From positions 456,175 through 520,174 of the forward strand of contig VXAY01005262.1 in NCBI GenBank assembly GCA_013399855.1: a stretch of 64,000 bases of DNA, written 5' to 3'. Every line of letters begins with the position of its first letter. Position 1 is the first letter of the stretch. This document shows positions 26,501 to 40,086 of this stretch, in pieces. The notes below the pieces were generated by a model. That model was given only the letters and a program-made list of their open reading frames with translations. It was not told the origin of the DNA and ran no database searches. Made by a program: the position numbers and the translations under genes. This DNA comes from Oxyruncus cristatus. Lineage: Eukaryota; Chordata; Aves; Passeriformes; Cotingidae.

Positions 26501-29500
26501 TAAAAGCAGATGCTAAAACTAGATTCCCTAATTATCACATAAAAATGGATCCATACATATTTATGACTTTATCAGGTAATAACAGGTACTGAATATTTAT
26601 CCCTCCAGTCACAATGGCTACACATTACAAATTTATGACTGCACAGTATCTACCATGCAGCCTTATTCCAGCAGGCTCAAATGGACAAATCTCACTTATC
26701 TCTCCTGGGGTTGTGATGTTTTTTGGATTTGTTTTATTTTGCACAACCTCCAGTTTGTGCAACCACAACTGATCATGCCATTGTGATGCCCTCAAAAAAA
26801 TACATAATTAATGCCCACCAAATTTCAGATTTTGCTGCGAAACACCTGTGTATGTCAGCATGTTAATAAATACACAAATTAAAACTATTAAACAGGCAAG
26901 TGATGCTTCTAAATCAAATGAAGACATTTTTCAGATGACCTTGAGACAGAGCACTTGAAGCATCTCATAAATTTTCCATGATGATGACCTAAGATGAAAT
27001 CCCTATAGCACACTATGAAATCAAAAGCTTTCTGTCCCTGGATAAATACAGGATTATTTATGTCTCAGTGAATATAAAAATAGCTTTTCCCCCTCCTTAC
27101 TGAAAGGAGAAGCTTCACTATATAAAACTATGTAAATATCTAAGCCAACCTGATCGCTTCATAAAGAACTGAAAGTATGGTATGCACATACTTTATCACT
27201 GTATCATAATCACAGAGTATAACACAGAACAGTTCAAGTTTCTATTACCATATTCTTACATAGCACACTGCCCTTGCTAGCACACAGCATGTATGAGGTT
27301 ATTGAAAAACCTGATAACAAAACTCCAAGCCAGAAAATTGCCTAAGTAGGAGGCTGATGGGGCAAAGTAGACAGCAGGTACTAAGGTAAGGTATCTGACA
27401 TGGCCATCCTGCCCTTGGCATCTCCACAGTCTCGCTGCTTCTCAATCCAAACCAAGGGAAAGGGTCTGACCATTTCAGACCTGTATATCACAGCTGGGTA
27501 AGTTGTTCTGAGTATAGCGACTAATAAAACCTAGTTCCCAAAGTGTTGTTACCTTTGATCCTTTATTTCTCGCCTTTAGCTTCCTTCTTTCCACCCTCTA
27601 CCTCCTTGTGTCACTTCAGTGAGGAAGAATCAGTGCATTCTGCAGCTGAGAGCTGTAAACCCACTCAGTGAGTAGCCAACACATCTATGCTGATTAGCCA
27701 GCTGGCTACCACCAACAAACATTCAACAGCTGAACTCTGTGTGCCTGCCTTTTGTGGCAGTGCTTCCCTTGCCATTTGTTACCAGCAGCTTCCGCCTTAT
27801 AAAAGTAGAGTTCACGCTGAAATTCCCTTGTAAGTGAATTTTTCTGTGTTTCTGCTTCAATGTTGCACCTGCACAGCTCCACCTAAAGGTACAGGAGTGG
27901 GACTTTGGGCTTCACTAAAAAATTTAGTACAAAACAAATGGAAACAAGTCCCACAATTACTAAACTCTTTGGCCATATTTTTAATGTAATCTCCTGACTG
28001 AATGGTTCCAAATCTGTAAAACTGGAAAATATCGTACCCATTACTTCAAAAAATGCTGTATAAAGGAATTGGTTTTTTTGTGATAGGACAGTCTGGTAAC
28101 AGAAACAGTAAGAAATTCCTGGTTGTGCCTTCGAAGCATAGTTTGAACAAGCCTAATAAATCAAGAAATATATTTCATTCACAGAACTATGAAATGAGAA
28201 ACTGATCGTTAAATGAATGCCATGTATATGTGTACTTGTAAGCCAGGAGGCTTTGGAAGTATAATATATGAACAAATAATTAAAGACTAAATTATGTTAG
28301 CATGAAGTATTTGTTTCCTGTTCCTAATGGAAACATTTTCCACAGTGTTTCAGCAAAGGCTGGCAATATTTGAAAACAGGCAAGCAAAACTGGCAGGCAA
28401 TAAATAGCCTCAGCCGTCAGAGAGAAACAAAGGGAAATCATTAACACTTGCAACCACCTTCAGAATTGTTTTAATTCATTCATTTTCACTTGGCACTATG
28501 GACCATGGACTTTCTTTCCCATTGTAAAGAGAAGGTGAGTCATACTGAGAGTGAAAAAATCATTCAGAATCAAGGACGGACAGCTTTCTATCCCTCCACT
28601 CTGATTGCTAAAAATAATGTCCTCAATTAATGAAATACATATATAAGCTTCCACAAAAGTGTGTTTTGTTTTGTTTGGGGTTTTTTTTTTGCACTGTATC
28701 CACTGCTCTAAAGCACAGCTTTTTCTTTCTTTTTTTTCCTTTAGAAAGTGTACAAAAAAATAAAAGTTAAATCAGCTATAAAGTGCCTAGGAATACCTAG
28801 AAATATGCTTAAAATACAGCCATATAGCCAATCATTTATCTCTCTTAGTGCTTTCAGTTACTCTCCTTCAGTCTGAAAGACATTATTTCAGCTTTTTTGA
28901 ATCAGTGTTTATCAGTAGTGGATCATGATTTTGTCCTCAGAAAATCAAAAGGGCATTCTGGTCCAAAGAGCGTTGAATCTCACCTGTTAACCTAATCTCT
29001 ATTCAAAATCCATCCTCTTGGTTTATGTTACAGTACATAAACCCTTGGCTTTCCTTCAGAAGGTAATATGTCAGCTTCTGGAAGATTCTCAAAGAAGATT
29101 CTCAAAGTGATTATGCATGCCTAATTAATTGTGAAGACTGAGATCATCAGTCTTACAGTATTCCCAGCTCATCATTGGGATTAACAAGGCATCTTTTTGA
29201 ATTGAACAAGGCAACCCAGTGAAAGAACTCAGCATCCTTGTGCAGCCTACCACCTTCAAAATGCCATACCATCTGCTTCTCTTAGATTTTTTAATTGTAT
29301 TTAGCACAGTAAAATGCAACATTTTTGCAGTGCATTAGATATTATGAAAGGGAGATTAAAATAGACTTTTTAATTATTCAGGAGACAACTAATTTTGAAT
29401 GTGGGAATAGAGCGACAAGTATTCCAGATGAGAACTCTTCTGTGAAATGGCGGCGTTATAAAAATGGGAAGAAAAAAGTCAAGGCCAGTTTTCATACTTA

Positions 29501-32500
29501 AACAATGGGTATTGATGGTTTTTCCGTTTTACTAAATCTACTTGAAATGTCTCATCTCCTCTTCTTGGTTTTCAAGAAGAATAGATAAATGATAGGAAAC
29601 ATATGACTGTCCCACCACCAGATAAATGCTTTTTTTTTTTTTTTATTTCACATGGCCAGTCCTATCCTGTAATACAAACAGGGTGCAGGTAAAGAGAAGA
29701 AAGTTTGATTGTATTTGAACAACAGAACTTTAAACTTCAAAGCAAAATTGAGAGATTGACCTTTTGTTGCTGAATGTCAAAGTTATTTGCTTAAAGCTGA
29801 TACATAAATGTCATCTTCATAATATGACAGTAATAAACAAGCAGATATAATAGATTAAATTAGCATTGTCATTATCAGTCAATAGCAACAGTTATTTTAC
29901 TCAAGCTAGTATAACACTTCTCTAAAAATTTATTCAATGTAAAAGGGAATAAGACCTGTTTCAAGCAATGGTTGCTCAATCTTTTCTTGGAAAGGAAGCT
30001 TAGGGAGCTTACTGTTTTCATTTCATGCATAATAACCTTCTGTCAGAGCATGCAGAAAGTCACAGACTTGCATCCAACTCTCATCTCAGCTTTAAACCTA
30101 CATATGCAGGAGAAAACTCCAAGGGGAAACCTCCCCAAAGCCGAACACTAATTTTCAGAAAGTCAGATCATCAGGGCCACAGAAGCCAAAACAGTTTTAA
30201 CTCTCTACCCAACAGGGCGTGTTCTGAGGAGTATACTCTGTTTCACAGACTGCATATTTTTTCAATAAGAAGTAATCTCATAAAATACATATTGACATGA
30301 CAGTCAGGGTGGACAGTTGGAAAGAACTTTATGATTTGCATGATTTGCACATCCTGTCCTGATGCTGATATTTGGAACTTCACCACACACAAAAGTTCAC
30401 CATGGTGTCAGGTGCCTTTCAAATTTATGCAGCAATAATTTTCTTATTTATGTACATAGCCCAGTGTTGTTATTATCAATGGTAATATAAAAATACTAGT
30501 AAATAAAACTTAGTAATTAAATATGCATGTTAGTATATGAAGATATCATTAAAACCAATCCACTTACAATATGTCATATAATTTGTGGGTTTGTATTTTA
30601 TACCAGACCTTGGCAGAATAATTAAAGAACAATCAAGCCTTTCTCAATAATTAACATTGTTAATATGTCTATATGATATGTAAAATATGAAAATGAGAAT
30701 TTTCACCATTTGTGATGATTTGTGGGTTTTCTCTCTGGAAGAAATTTAATAAAGAAACATCTGAAAGCAGGGGCATCATTATACTTACTAGAAATCAAAC
30801 AAGGATAATGAATGGAACAAGAGGTTAGAAATCAGGAGGTATCAATTTATCTTCCTCATTATGCTCCATTAAGTGAATCCATGCTATCAAATAAAAATGA
30901 TGATTTTGTGCATCGATGTAAAATTTTCCATTCCAGTTTGAAATTAAGAACTCCAAACATTTGTATTTTCCCCTCAGCTACAACGTTTATGACAAAACCC
31001 TAACTTTTCATGTCTTTTTAATTCTGTTTGTACTGAAACGCCAGAAAGTAGTTAGTGTGGGTGAAGTATCTCTAATCAAGACATTTGAGAACTTTTCAGT
31101 AAGAGATTTTTTTTTCCCCATACAATTAAGATATATCAGCAATGACCTTCAGATGGGAACATGAAGTTTTGGCAAACTTTTGCTAAATCTCAAGCAGCTG
31201 TCAACCAGAAACTGTCTTAAGTTTTTATCATCCTGCCATGCACTGCCCAGGGTCCCAGATTGGGTCTGTTGTTTTAAAATAACTTCAGAAGGCAGACTAT
31301 TCCATTCTTGGGAACTTACAGTCTTTCAAATTGCCTTCTTCCAAAGAGGGGCAGATTAAGGGAAGCAAATAGCGTTTGGAATCCCAAGACTACCAGCACA
31401 TTTAAAACTGTCTGTGCAGTCTGCCTTTTGGTTCCTGGATGTTTGGCATAGCATCAAAAGTGTATGTCCTGAGGATTTCAGATCCAAACAGAACTTGGCT
31501 TCCAGCTTTACAGAAGTATCTGAGGCTTACCAAACTCTCAAAATCAGAGCCCCAAGCCAGGAACTCCTTGAACAAAAGGAGTAAGAATCTATTCAGGAAG
31601 AGAACAGAGACAGTCTGGGATATCCAACAGCTAAACTTAAGCAGATTATCATTATAAATGTGATATCTTAATAATTTCTTCATTTCCTTCACAGGGAAAT
31701 CATTTAAGTACTTTATTTTTTTCATCCAGATCTCTCCTGTAAGCAGTCCATATTGAAGAGTCATTATTCCAAAGTCTACATGTCATGTTCCAAACCTTAT
31801 GCTTTGGGCATGTGAATCATGACTAGACAAGCCCAGAGTGTGTATCTTATGCATATTTAGGAGAAGCAGGGCTGGCTCCAAGAAAAACAAGGGCACCTTT
31901 GTGGCAACGTAGATAATTGTACTAAACTATGTTAGATAGACTAAAAATAACAAACGAAAAATAATGGTTAAGAAACAAGATATGCCTGAAAACACACAGG
32001 GTGAGCGTGAAGGGACAGTAGTCTTTCAAATGCTCACCTGTTGGTTATATTTCCTCCCTTCAGGAATAGATGAATGTGGAAAATGCCTCTAGCATCCTCA
32101 GATGTTCTGTCATATTTTATTCTGGATTCCAGCGCAAAGAGAAGTATAAACACTGTTCTTTCCTCACATCACCAGAGAACGAATGCTGCCGTTTGGGAAA
32201 GGAGAAAACAGAAATCCATGATCCCTCTTCCCTACAGTGTCTGAAAACTAAAATGACACTGAATATATGCATCTCATCTAGAGGAACAAACGCTGCGACC
32301 AGACATTCTTGGGAGCTATTTAATTTCAGATAATTTTATTTTTTTTTAGAAGAAAACAAACCTCTGTGTGGGTGGTGAAACCCACAATATAAATTACAAC
32401 ACTTTGGACTTGAGTATACCATACAGATAATGCAGGTCCATAATTTTAATGGCAGTGTGCTGTGGTAGCAAAAATAATATGAGTCTCAAAATAATTAGCT

Positions 32501-35500
32501 GCCGTTATGAGGGCAGCTTTATTCTCTAAATTCTCTGCTGTAAGTCTATTTAGCTATGAGAAAAAGTTTCATGTTCTTCTTTACTCATTCTTTCCTGTAG
32601 TTTTCATCATTATTTCCTAAATGTATAATGCTTTATTTTCTGTGTTTTATAGCCAGAGCCTTTTTCTCTGCAGTTTCTTCTTGTAGTGTACTTTGCAGAC
32701 AAGCCACTACAACAGTTCTATGGGTCTTTTATCCTGTCAATTAACACTGATTGTACTATCTTTTTAGAGAAACAATTTTTTTTTTTCATGATTAGCACAG
32801 ACACAAACAGCTATAAAAGCAAATAGTCAAACATTTCTCCACTAGGGTTACAACTTTGCTTTGCTCAAGAGGGTATGTTCTGGCATTTCTTTTATATTTT
32901 GGTTGCACATACAACCTAATTTGGGTAACCCAATGGAGTTGAAACATTAATTATATCTTTCTAACAATTAGTAGGCTCTGAAATAATATTATAGAAGCAT
33001 AGATATAGAAATGTAATATATTTCCTGAAGCAACATTCTAGAATTTGTATTGTAGAATTTGTATAGTATCAAAATTAAACCCACGGAACATTTCAGGGGT
33101 TTAGTGCCTGGAATTTTTGTTTGTCCTTTTCTAAAGGAAAACATACAGTACTCTTGTCTCAAGATGAACAGCTAATCAACACACTAAATGAAAAATGGTT
33201 GTTACAGCAGTATCAAAATAAGTTCTGCTAAAATTATAGTGTAATAGTCATAAATTATCTCTCAAAGTGGCAGGTAAGTCTCAGTGTAGGACCTACTGCC
33301 AATTCACCAAACTCAGAAGTGTTTTTTAGTGAGTAGTGGTGGGAAGAACTGTGCTGCAGTTCCAGATTTAGAAAACTTCTGCTGTAAGCTTAGTGCACTG
33401 ATATCTACATGGAAAATAAAAAAAAGATCACATGGTAAGTGAAGCTGATGTAACATGGAACTCTCAAGTATCTTCAGTCCAGCACATCTAGACTGCTGGG
33501 TACTTTTAAACATACTTCATAACAAATAGTTCTTGTCATACTGCACTCCCTTACTTCGCAACGTGGAGTATCTGAAGCTCTTGTCATAAGAATGAATGTA
33601 GATCTTTCTATCCCCTGTGCAAGAATACCCACACTAAAAGCAAAGGAAGTCCTGAAAATTGGCAATATTACAATGCTGAATAATAGGTTAATATCAGTCT
33701 CACTTTTTCTTGGAGATCTAGAGGACTGTGAGAGGGATTCATAGTTTACTGCACTGCTACTACACATATTTATTGAGGGCCATGGGAGAGTGATGGAAAT
33801 TGCAGCTGAAGAAGGGTAGAGTTTTGTTTTGGTAGGATTTGTCCTTCCAGTCAGTTTTAGGCAGATAGGACCAAATTTGCATGCCTGTCAAAACTTTGAT
33901 TACGTCAAAAAAGATACCTAATATAGAAAATTTTGAAATTCCTGAAGTTTTGTTAATTTAAAATAAGAATGTGACAAAGCAGTAGGATGCAATGCTGAAA
34001 GCTACTGACATATTTTTGAAGAAGGATAGCAGCAAGAGAACAAGACGAGCATCCAAAAAAGTTGAGGCTGGTTGATGTATAGGGAATGAGAAATGAAGCT
34101 TCATAGAGAACAGATCACGTAAAAGAACTAAGAAGGTGTCTTAACAAATGCATATTATCTAACTTTCAGTCTAAGCAAGGCAAGGGTCTTTCAACAAATA
34201 AAAGCAAGTACCTAAGCCTTTACAGGCAACCGTCAGCGTCAATTCGTTTTAGATCACTGGTGACTCAACTAACCTATAGCACCACTTCACTGTGACACAC
34301 AGGGAGGAAAACCATTCACTTTGGGGATTCTTTTCGTGCTGCTAATCTGCACTAAAGACTAACTTGTACTGAAATTGTTAGAGTCCTGGGTCCCATTTGT
34401 AGTCAAATCTTATGACACCCTATTTGACACTATACTCAGTTTCCTTACTATTCTACATTTATTTCCATTCAGGTTTCTGAATAACTTTAATCTTTCAGAT
34501 GGGTACCATCCCTATTGTCCTAAAGGTGCAAATGCTGTAATAGCCACCAAAAGAGCAGCAACTCTTACCTGCCAGCCAAAACTCTGGCATCAGGGTCAGT
34601 AGCTACTAATTTGCTAGGTCCAAATTTGATTTCCAAGAGCATCTAGAAGCCTTTACTATCTTCCCATAAAACATTAAAGCCTTGAAAAAAAAGTATTGTT
34701 CATCTATCAAAAAACTGTAACTTGACAATTTTGAAATCTAAACATCCTACTTCTTTCTTTAGGCTCGATGACATGATAAACAGAATTTCTCCTTTTCACT
34801 ATAATTAGAATATACAAATGCAAGCATTGAAAAGGATCATTTAAAACAGGAAAATAAAAAATCTCTATGAAATCTGCCACACTAAGAAGCTATGGTACTT
34901 ATGTGTCTACATTCCACAAGAGGAGTAAATGCCTGAGTAGGTAATGCTGAATTCCTTGCTTTAAATCAACATAGGAAATCATCTAAACACTCAAGGGTTT
35001 GCTTTTTCACTATTAAAAAATCAGAAACATAGGCAATTTAATTATGTCAGTAAAAGCGGTGTGCATTTTCATGCATAAAGGGAATATTTTAGTTCATATA
35101 TTTTTGTCAAATCACTTTCTCATTGTTTCAGAAATGTTTCTGAATGCCAAATATAAGCCCGTATCATTCTACTCAGGTTGCTTTAAGCTGATTAGATGGT
35201 CAAATATTACCTACTTAATGAGATAATGACTATGAGATTAATCTAAGGTGAGGCAATATACCATAGATCAGAAAGCAAAGGGCTGTGAGATGATTGCATG
35301 TTACCAGCGCAATAAAATCAAGAGGAAAAATATATGTACCACTAGAGGTTTGCCAATTGGAGTGAAAGTTAAATTAGAGATAATTTAATGAAATATTTAT
35401 TACTGACTGCAAGATATGGCTTTTGCATTTTCCCAAATGAGGCTGCTTTGAAAGGTGTATTGATTAAACCACGTGCATTATCATGCTCATGTTCATAGCA

Positions 35501-36220
35501 AACTCAAATGGCTTATCAAATTTTTTATATAATTATAAAGCCCCTACATGTTTTTATAGCTATGATACATTCTTCAATGCGTTTTATCTTTAAATGTGAA
35601 GCTTTAGTGCCTTACAAGCAAAAAATGTCACCAAGGAAAGGAAAACATACCAATGTATATTGACAACATTTACAATAGCACTTAGTTTAGTAGCAATAAA
35701 GAGTTTGGTAAGTAGTAGTTTATGTGTATTTTGTGTATATTGAATTATATTGACTCAGTTGCTGGTGTAACTGCATCTTATTTTAGCAAAGCTCATGTTC
35801 ATTTTCCTAGGATCCCCACAGACTGTTTTCCACCACAGATAGAGCCAGCTTCTGAAACCCTTTCTACTTATACAGTTAAGTGAACAGGGAGGGATTTGCT
35901 GAAGGACACGAGAAGGCCACAGTTATATTAAGATACTCATTGCTGCGGTATCTGAGCATCACACCACGTGAATGTATCTATGCTCATAGGACCTTCATGC
36001 TGCTCTTCACCATTTAGATATGACCTGAGGCACAATAAGCCGAATAAACACCAGTTCCAGATTTACATCACTGCTACATATTTATGCTATGGGAATAATA
36101 CAAATTAGGGACATAGTGGAATCCATACATTTTTTGGTACCTGATGAGAAAAACTCTCTATGTTTACAATGAACCTCAAAAAGTGATGTAAGCTGAGCTG
36201 TGATCAGAACAGGTTCTCAG
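23525..36220. other. Unique AT-rich non-coding DNA
   Basis: The longest repeat-poor stretch of the window. I recognise no exon, RNA gene or interspersed repeat. Open frames reach at most 120 codons (31402-31764, minus strand). Visible small structures are a hairpin at 25174-25205, a 13-base unit repeated twice at 29081-29107, and homopolymer runs near 25867, 29631 and 32779. Segments such as 35400-35560, rich in homeodomain- and SOX-like words (TGATTAAA, ATAATTAT), could be conserved regulatory DNA. The sequence alone cannot show this. Confidence 0.5.
25174..25205. repeat. Short inverted repeat / hairpin
   Basis: Arms TAACCTTTG (25178-25186) and CAAAGGTTA (25192-25200) pair perfectly around an AAAAA loop. 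Four more outer bases (CAGT / ACTG) pair after a one-base bulge. It could be a chance hairpin or the centre of a decayed palindromic element. No flanking duplication was seen. Confidence 0.75.
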
Positions 36221-36221
36221 T

Positions 36222-36239
36222 AAAAAAAAAAAAAAAAAA
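36222..36239. repeat. Poly(A) run of 18 directly before a CR1 fragment
   Basis: An uninterrupted run of A ends at the exact left edge of the plus-strand CR1 fragment that starts near 36241. CR1 does not use poly(A) tails, so the run is either a pre-existing simple repeat at the breakpoint or the tail of something else. Nothing upstream resembles a processed transcript. Confidence 0.8.
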
Positions 36240-36240
36240 G

Positions 36241-36575
36241 GAAAGTGCCAGATTTTCTGCACCTGGGATGGGTAAACCCTGGATGTTCATACAGACTGGG
36301 GAACGAGTGGCACACTGGAAAGCAGTGCCATGGAAAGGGACCTGGGCGTTCTGGTCAGTGGCAAGTTGAATATGAGTCAGCAGTGCCCTGGCAGCCAGGA
36401 GGGTCAACCTGGTCCTGGGGGGCATCAGGCAAAGCATCGCCAGCCGGTCGAGGGGGATATTATCCTGCTCTGCTCTGCACTGGTGAGACCTCACCTTGAA
36501 TATTGTGTGCAGTTTTGGGCACTGCAATATAAGAAAGATATGAAGCAGATAGCATCCAAAGGAGAGCAATGAAGA
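36241..36575 (+). mobile_element. CR1 LINE fragment lacking its 3' end
   Basis: From 'gaaagtgccagattttctgc' onward the sequence follows the CR1 ORF2 C-terminal region in the plus orientation ('aaagggacctgggcgttctg', 'ctggtgagacctcaccttga'). Similarity stops soon after 'aaaggagagcaatgaagaat', well before the CR1 3' untranslated region and octamer tail. CR1 copies are normally truncated at the 5' end only, so this copy has lost its 3' part by later deletion or rearrangement. Confidence 0.85.
36330..36548 (+). pseudogene. CR1 ORF2 remnant (C-terminal part)
   Basis: The frame contains RDLGVLVSGKLNMS near its start and the hallmark LVRPHLEYCVQFWA about residues 50-63, both typical of the CR1 ORF2 C-terminal segment after the reverse transcriptase core. 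It is an isolated fragment of about 70 codons within a non-functional element. No reverse transcriptase active site is included. Confidence 0.75.
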
Positions 36576-38349
36576 ATATTCTAAATATTTTAATATTTTA
36601 AATAATTTTGCTGAAGTTGTAGAGTATTTCTAAGTAGCCCAAAAGTTCCAACAAATAATAATAAGCATGTATGTATTTGAACCTTTGCCCACATTTCTGC
36701 TACTTTCTTGGCATTTCAGGGCAATAATCAACAAATTTTCTCACTGAAAATATCTGCCATGCTTTGTTGTATGATGAAACCAAAACATAGATATAATGTA
36801 ATTGTGTTAACAGTTGGGGTTCAGTGATGTGGATCTGTATGTCACTGATCTTCAAACTCACAACCTCTCTGCTATTTCTTAGGTGCAAACACTCTTTTCC
36901 AAAAGCTGTGTTTCATAGATATACTATCTATGCTATTTTATGTGCCATGGGATTACACTTTACTATAAATTTTCCACTTATCTGTAAAGGGTTAACAGAT
37001 ATTTAATAGAGCCAAGCAGGTGAACAGTGTGACTCTGATAGCTGGTATCCTCTAGTGCTGGATTCTTATCAATTTATAACACAACCTATTCATGTCCATA
37101 ACATGTCCACAGTAATTTTCTTACTAAGTTTTATTACCTATTGACCAACATAATTTTTTTTTCCAGACTCAGGATGTGATAATTTAGGTTTAACCATCTT
37201 CTGAAATATGCTCCCATTTATGTACTTACTGCTTCTTGTGCTGGAGATGTTACATTCAATTTCTTAGGTATTATTTTTCTTTTCTCTGGTGTTTTTCACT
37301 GCAAAAGGCTCGCATGTTTAGCAGAAGAGTTTTGCGCAGCATTTGGTTTATGTCAGCACATGTTTTATGTTAGTGCAGCAGTGTCGGTCGTTACAGACTG
37401 AGCAGGTCAGACAAGAAGATCAATTCAGCTTCTTGGCATTTACAGCAAAATTAGTAGGCAATGTGGCAAAACAAGTATCTACTTATTTACACTCGGCTAG
37501 TTGGAATGAGCAAGACTATGCGGCTGGTAGAATGTGCAGAAGCATATATAAAGCAATTACAAGATTCAGAGGAAAAATTACTACTCAGAGTTAGTGTCTT
37601 TGAGACATGATGTCTGCTGGGTGATATAAGTATCACTTATAGATTTTCCTTGTTAAATATGACTTCTTACTCATGTCTACATTTAAAGTTTGAAGCTACT
37701 CCTAAATACTCTGTATTTGTTCTTGTATGCCTGGTATTGTAGCCTCTGACTTAACTCCAGGTGTGGTTTGATGTGGATGAACAAATGGGATCTCCAATCA
37801 CAGCACAACCTCCCTGTATTTGTAAATTTTTTTGCCTCCCACTTATTGACAGAAGAATTACATCAGGATCAGGAGTTTGCTGCTGACTCCATCATCATCC
37901 AGGAAATTACTTGTGACATGGCTCTTCTTTTATCCCACAGTACCTTCAAGCTGGCAGGATGATATATCTTTGCACCTCTCTTTTAAGCAGTGAGAGTTTA
38001 ATTCCATAGCAACACAATACGTGATTACTCACATTTTCAGAACAGTATCGGTGGAACTGCTGCCTTCCCTCAGACAAGTGTTCCAGGGGAACCCCTCTAA
38101 GACAGATAGGCCGGTCATCTCAGGACTGATTTAGCTCTTGGTTTTAACCTTGTCCAAGCAAAGTATAACGTCAAGAGTAGCAGCTCAGACAGATGTTTTT
38201 ACTGTCAATTAATTCCAAAGCTGAATAGCTGAGAGTTTTTATCTGACCATTGGCATTTGGGAAAGACACTGAGAAGGTTGGCCCCATGTAATGCCCGGTA
38301 TGTAACTAAGAAACCCACATAAGACAAACTCTTCAGACATTCCTCCTAC
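36576..38349. other. Unique non-coding DNA
   Basis: No recognisable gene or repeat between two CR1 fragments. Frames are at most 83 codons (37343-37594, plus) and have no known motif. Confidence 0.55.
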
Positions 38350-38437
38350 TAGAAGGTGTCCCTGTCCATGGAAATGGTGTTGGAACCAGATGATCTTTAA
38401 GGCCTCTTCCAACCTAAACCATTCTACGATTCTATGA
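38350..38437 (+). mobile_element. CR1 LINE 3' tail
   Basis: 'gtgtccctgtccatggaaat' and 'gatgatctttaaggcctctt' match the CR1 3' untranslated region, and the element ends with 'attctacgattctatga', two copies of the diagnostic CR1 octamer. Only the last 90 or so bases of the element are present, a very short 5'-truncated insertion of the kind common for CR1. Confidence 0.9.
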
Positions 38438-39350
38438 CACTTGAGGGCCATCACCCAATGCCATTTCAGCCAGCCCTGGCCTTTAGTCTTAGCATCCTCA
38501 CCCTCAGTCAGTGCCTGTATCAACAGTACTCACTGCTGCTGAGGGACCAGCGCCAAGGCATTCTTGTTGGGCCATAGTCATCCTGTTGTAATTCTCTGAC
38601 AGTGGTATGGCTGTGCTCTAGAAAGCTGAACAGATCTTCCCTAACTATCAGCACAGATGCAATGAGTTATCACACTTTGGGCTGCTGTAGCAATGTAAAG
38701 TTTCAACATTTTCTAATCATAGTTATGCCATCCCAGATCAGAAATTTGCCCACAGCCACTGCTACTGCCTATTATTGTTGACACATAATTGTCTTACTCA
38801 GTTTATGAGGACTTTGCACTTAACAGCACTGAGAGAGGTGGGGTTTTTTTCCCTCAGAGGGTCTGCATGTAATCTCTTTAGGAACCCCACCTACTCACAG
38901 ACTGGATTTTTCCAGACAGCTTTCTTCCCTTACTAGTCTCCTGCCAATACTTTTTTTCTGCAGCTGGGTCTCTGCAGCTTACATCCCTAATTGCTGCTGG
39001 AGTTAATTCCTTCCCTGCTACACAGTGCTTATTGACCCATCACTCCACAAAATGGTAATTTTACCGTAGACTGTATTAATCTACTCTGCTTATGAAGATG
39101 TTAAGATCTATAATATCTATTATTTCTCTCTCTTTTAGTAGACCAATTATTATGTTGAATAAGGAAATCAGATAGATTTTTCAAGACCAAATCAATGCTA
39201 GCTTTTACTTATTTTCCATATATTTGTAGGTTTCAGTTATCTTCTAAGTGAACAAAACCAAGAAGATTGGTTCATAATTTACAGAGACCTCTAACATTTC
39301 CTCCATCTGACCCCCAAAATTAGAGAGAAGTTCTACACTACAGCTGTTTT
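38438..39350. other. Unique non-coding DNA
   Basis: A stretch between two CR1 loci with no gene or repeat recognised. It is slightly richer in C and T than average and contains no long frame. Confidence 0.5.
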
Positions 39351-39617
39351 ACAGAATCACAGAATCACATAATATGCTGAGTTGGAAGGGACCCACAAGG
39401 ATCGAGTCCAGCTCCTGACCCTACACAGGACCATCCCCAAGAGTCACACCACGTGTTTGAGAGTATTGTCCAAATGATTCTCGAACTCTGTCAGGCTAGG
39501 TGCTGTGACCATTTCCCCAGGGAGTCTGTTCTCGTGCCCAACCACACTCCGGGTAAAGAACCTGTTTCTGATATCCAACCTAAACCTCCTCTGATACAAC
39601 TTCAGGTCATTACCTGG

Positions 39618-40086
39618 AGTCATAGAATCATAGAATCAGCCAGGTTGGAAAAGACCTCTGAGATCATCAAGTTAGACCCTTGATCCACTACTACTGCGAT
39701 TACTAGACCATGGCACTTAGTGCCACATCCAGTCTCTTCTTAAAAACGTCCAGGGACAGAGAATCCTCCACCTCACTGGGCAGCCCATTCCAATGCCCAA
39801 TTACTCTCTATGTAAAGAATCTCTTCCTAATATCCAACCTAAACCTCCCCTGGCACAGCTTAAGGCCATGCCCTCTTGTCTTGCCTGGGAGAAGAGACCA
39901 ACCCCCACCTGGCTACAACCTCCTTTCAGATAGTTGTAGAGAGTGATGAGGTCTCTCCTGAGCCTCCTCCAGACTAACCAACCCCAGCTCCCTCAGCTTC
40001 TCTTCACAGGACTTGTGCTCGAGTCCCTTCACCAGCCTTGTTGCTCTTCTCTGGACCTGCTCCAACACCTCAATACCCTTCCTGAG
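39618..40086 (-). mobile_element. Inner CR1 LINE, nested inside the outer CR1
   Basis: The antisense octamer tail 'catagaatcatagaatc' starts directly where the outer CR1 is interrupted. It is followed by the CR1 3' region (ggttggaaaagacctctgag, ctgggcagcccattccaatg) and the end of ORF2. The 5' truncation point is near 40086. The 3' region differs in wording from the outer copy, so the two belong to different CR1 subfamilies. Because it sits within the other element, it must be the later insertion. Confidence 0.85.
39913..40086 (-). pseudogene. CR1 ORF2 C-terminal remnant in the inner element
   Basis: On the minus strand the frame reads [20 protein letters not shown] and then [13 protein letters not shown], the well-known C-terminal segment of CR1 ORF2 (normally LRELGLFSLEKRRLRGDL). 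Toward the end the usual KRRLRGD text is replaced by EAQERPHH, which suggests a frameshift. Fewer than 60 codons are present and the reverse transcriptase core is missing. Confidence 0.8.

Noticed and set aside
31402..31764. 120-codon minus-strand frame
   Set aside because: No similarity recognised, an overlapping plus-strand frame covers the same place, and no splice or promoter context.
36204..36569. 121-codon minus-strand frame
   Set aside because: It is the antisense shadow of the plus-strand CR1 fragment and begins in its flanking DNA; its phenylalanine run is the complement of the poly(A).
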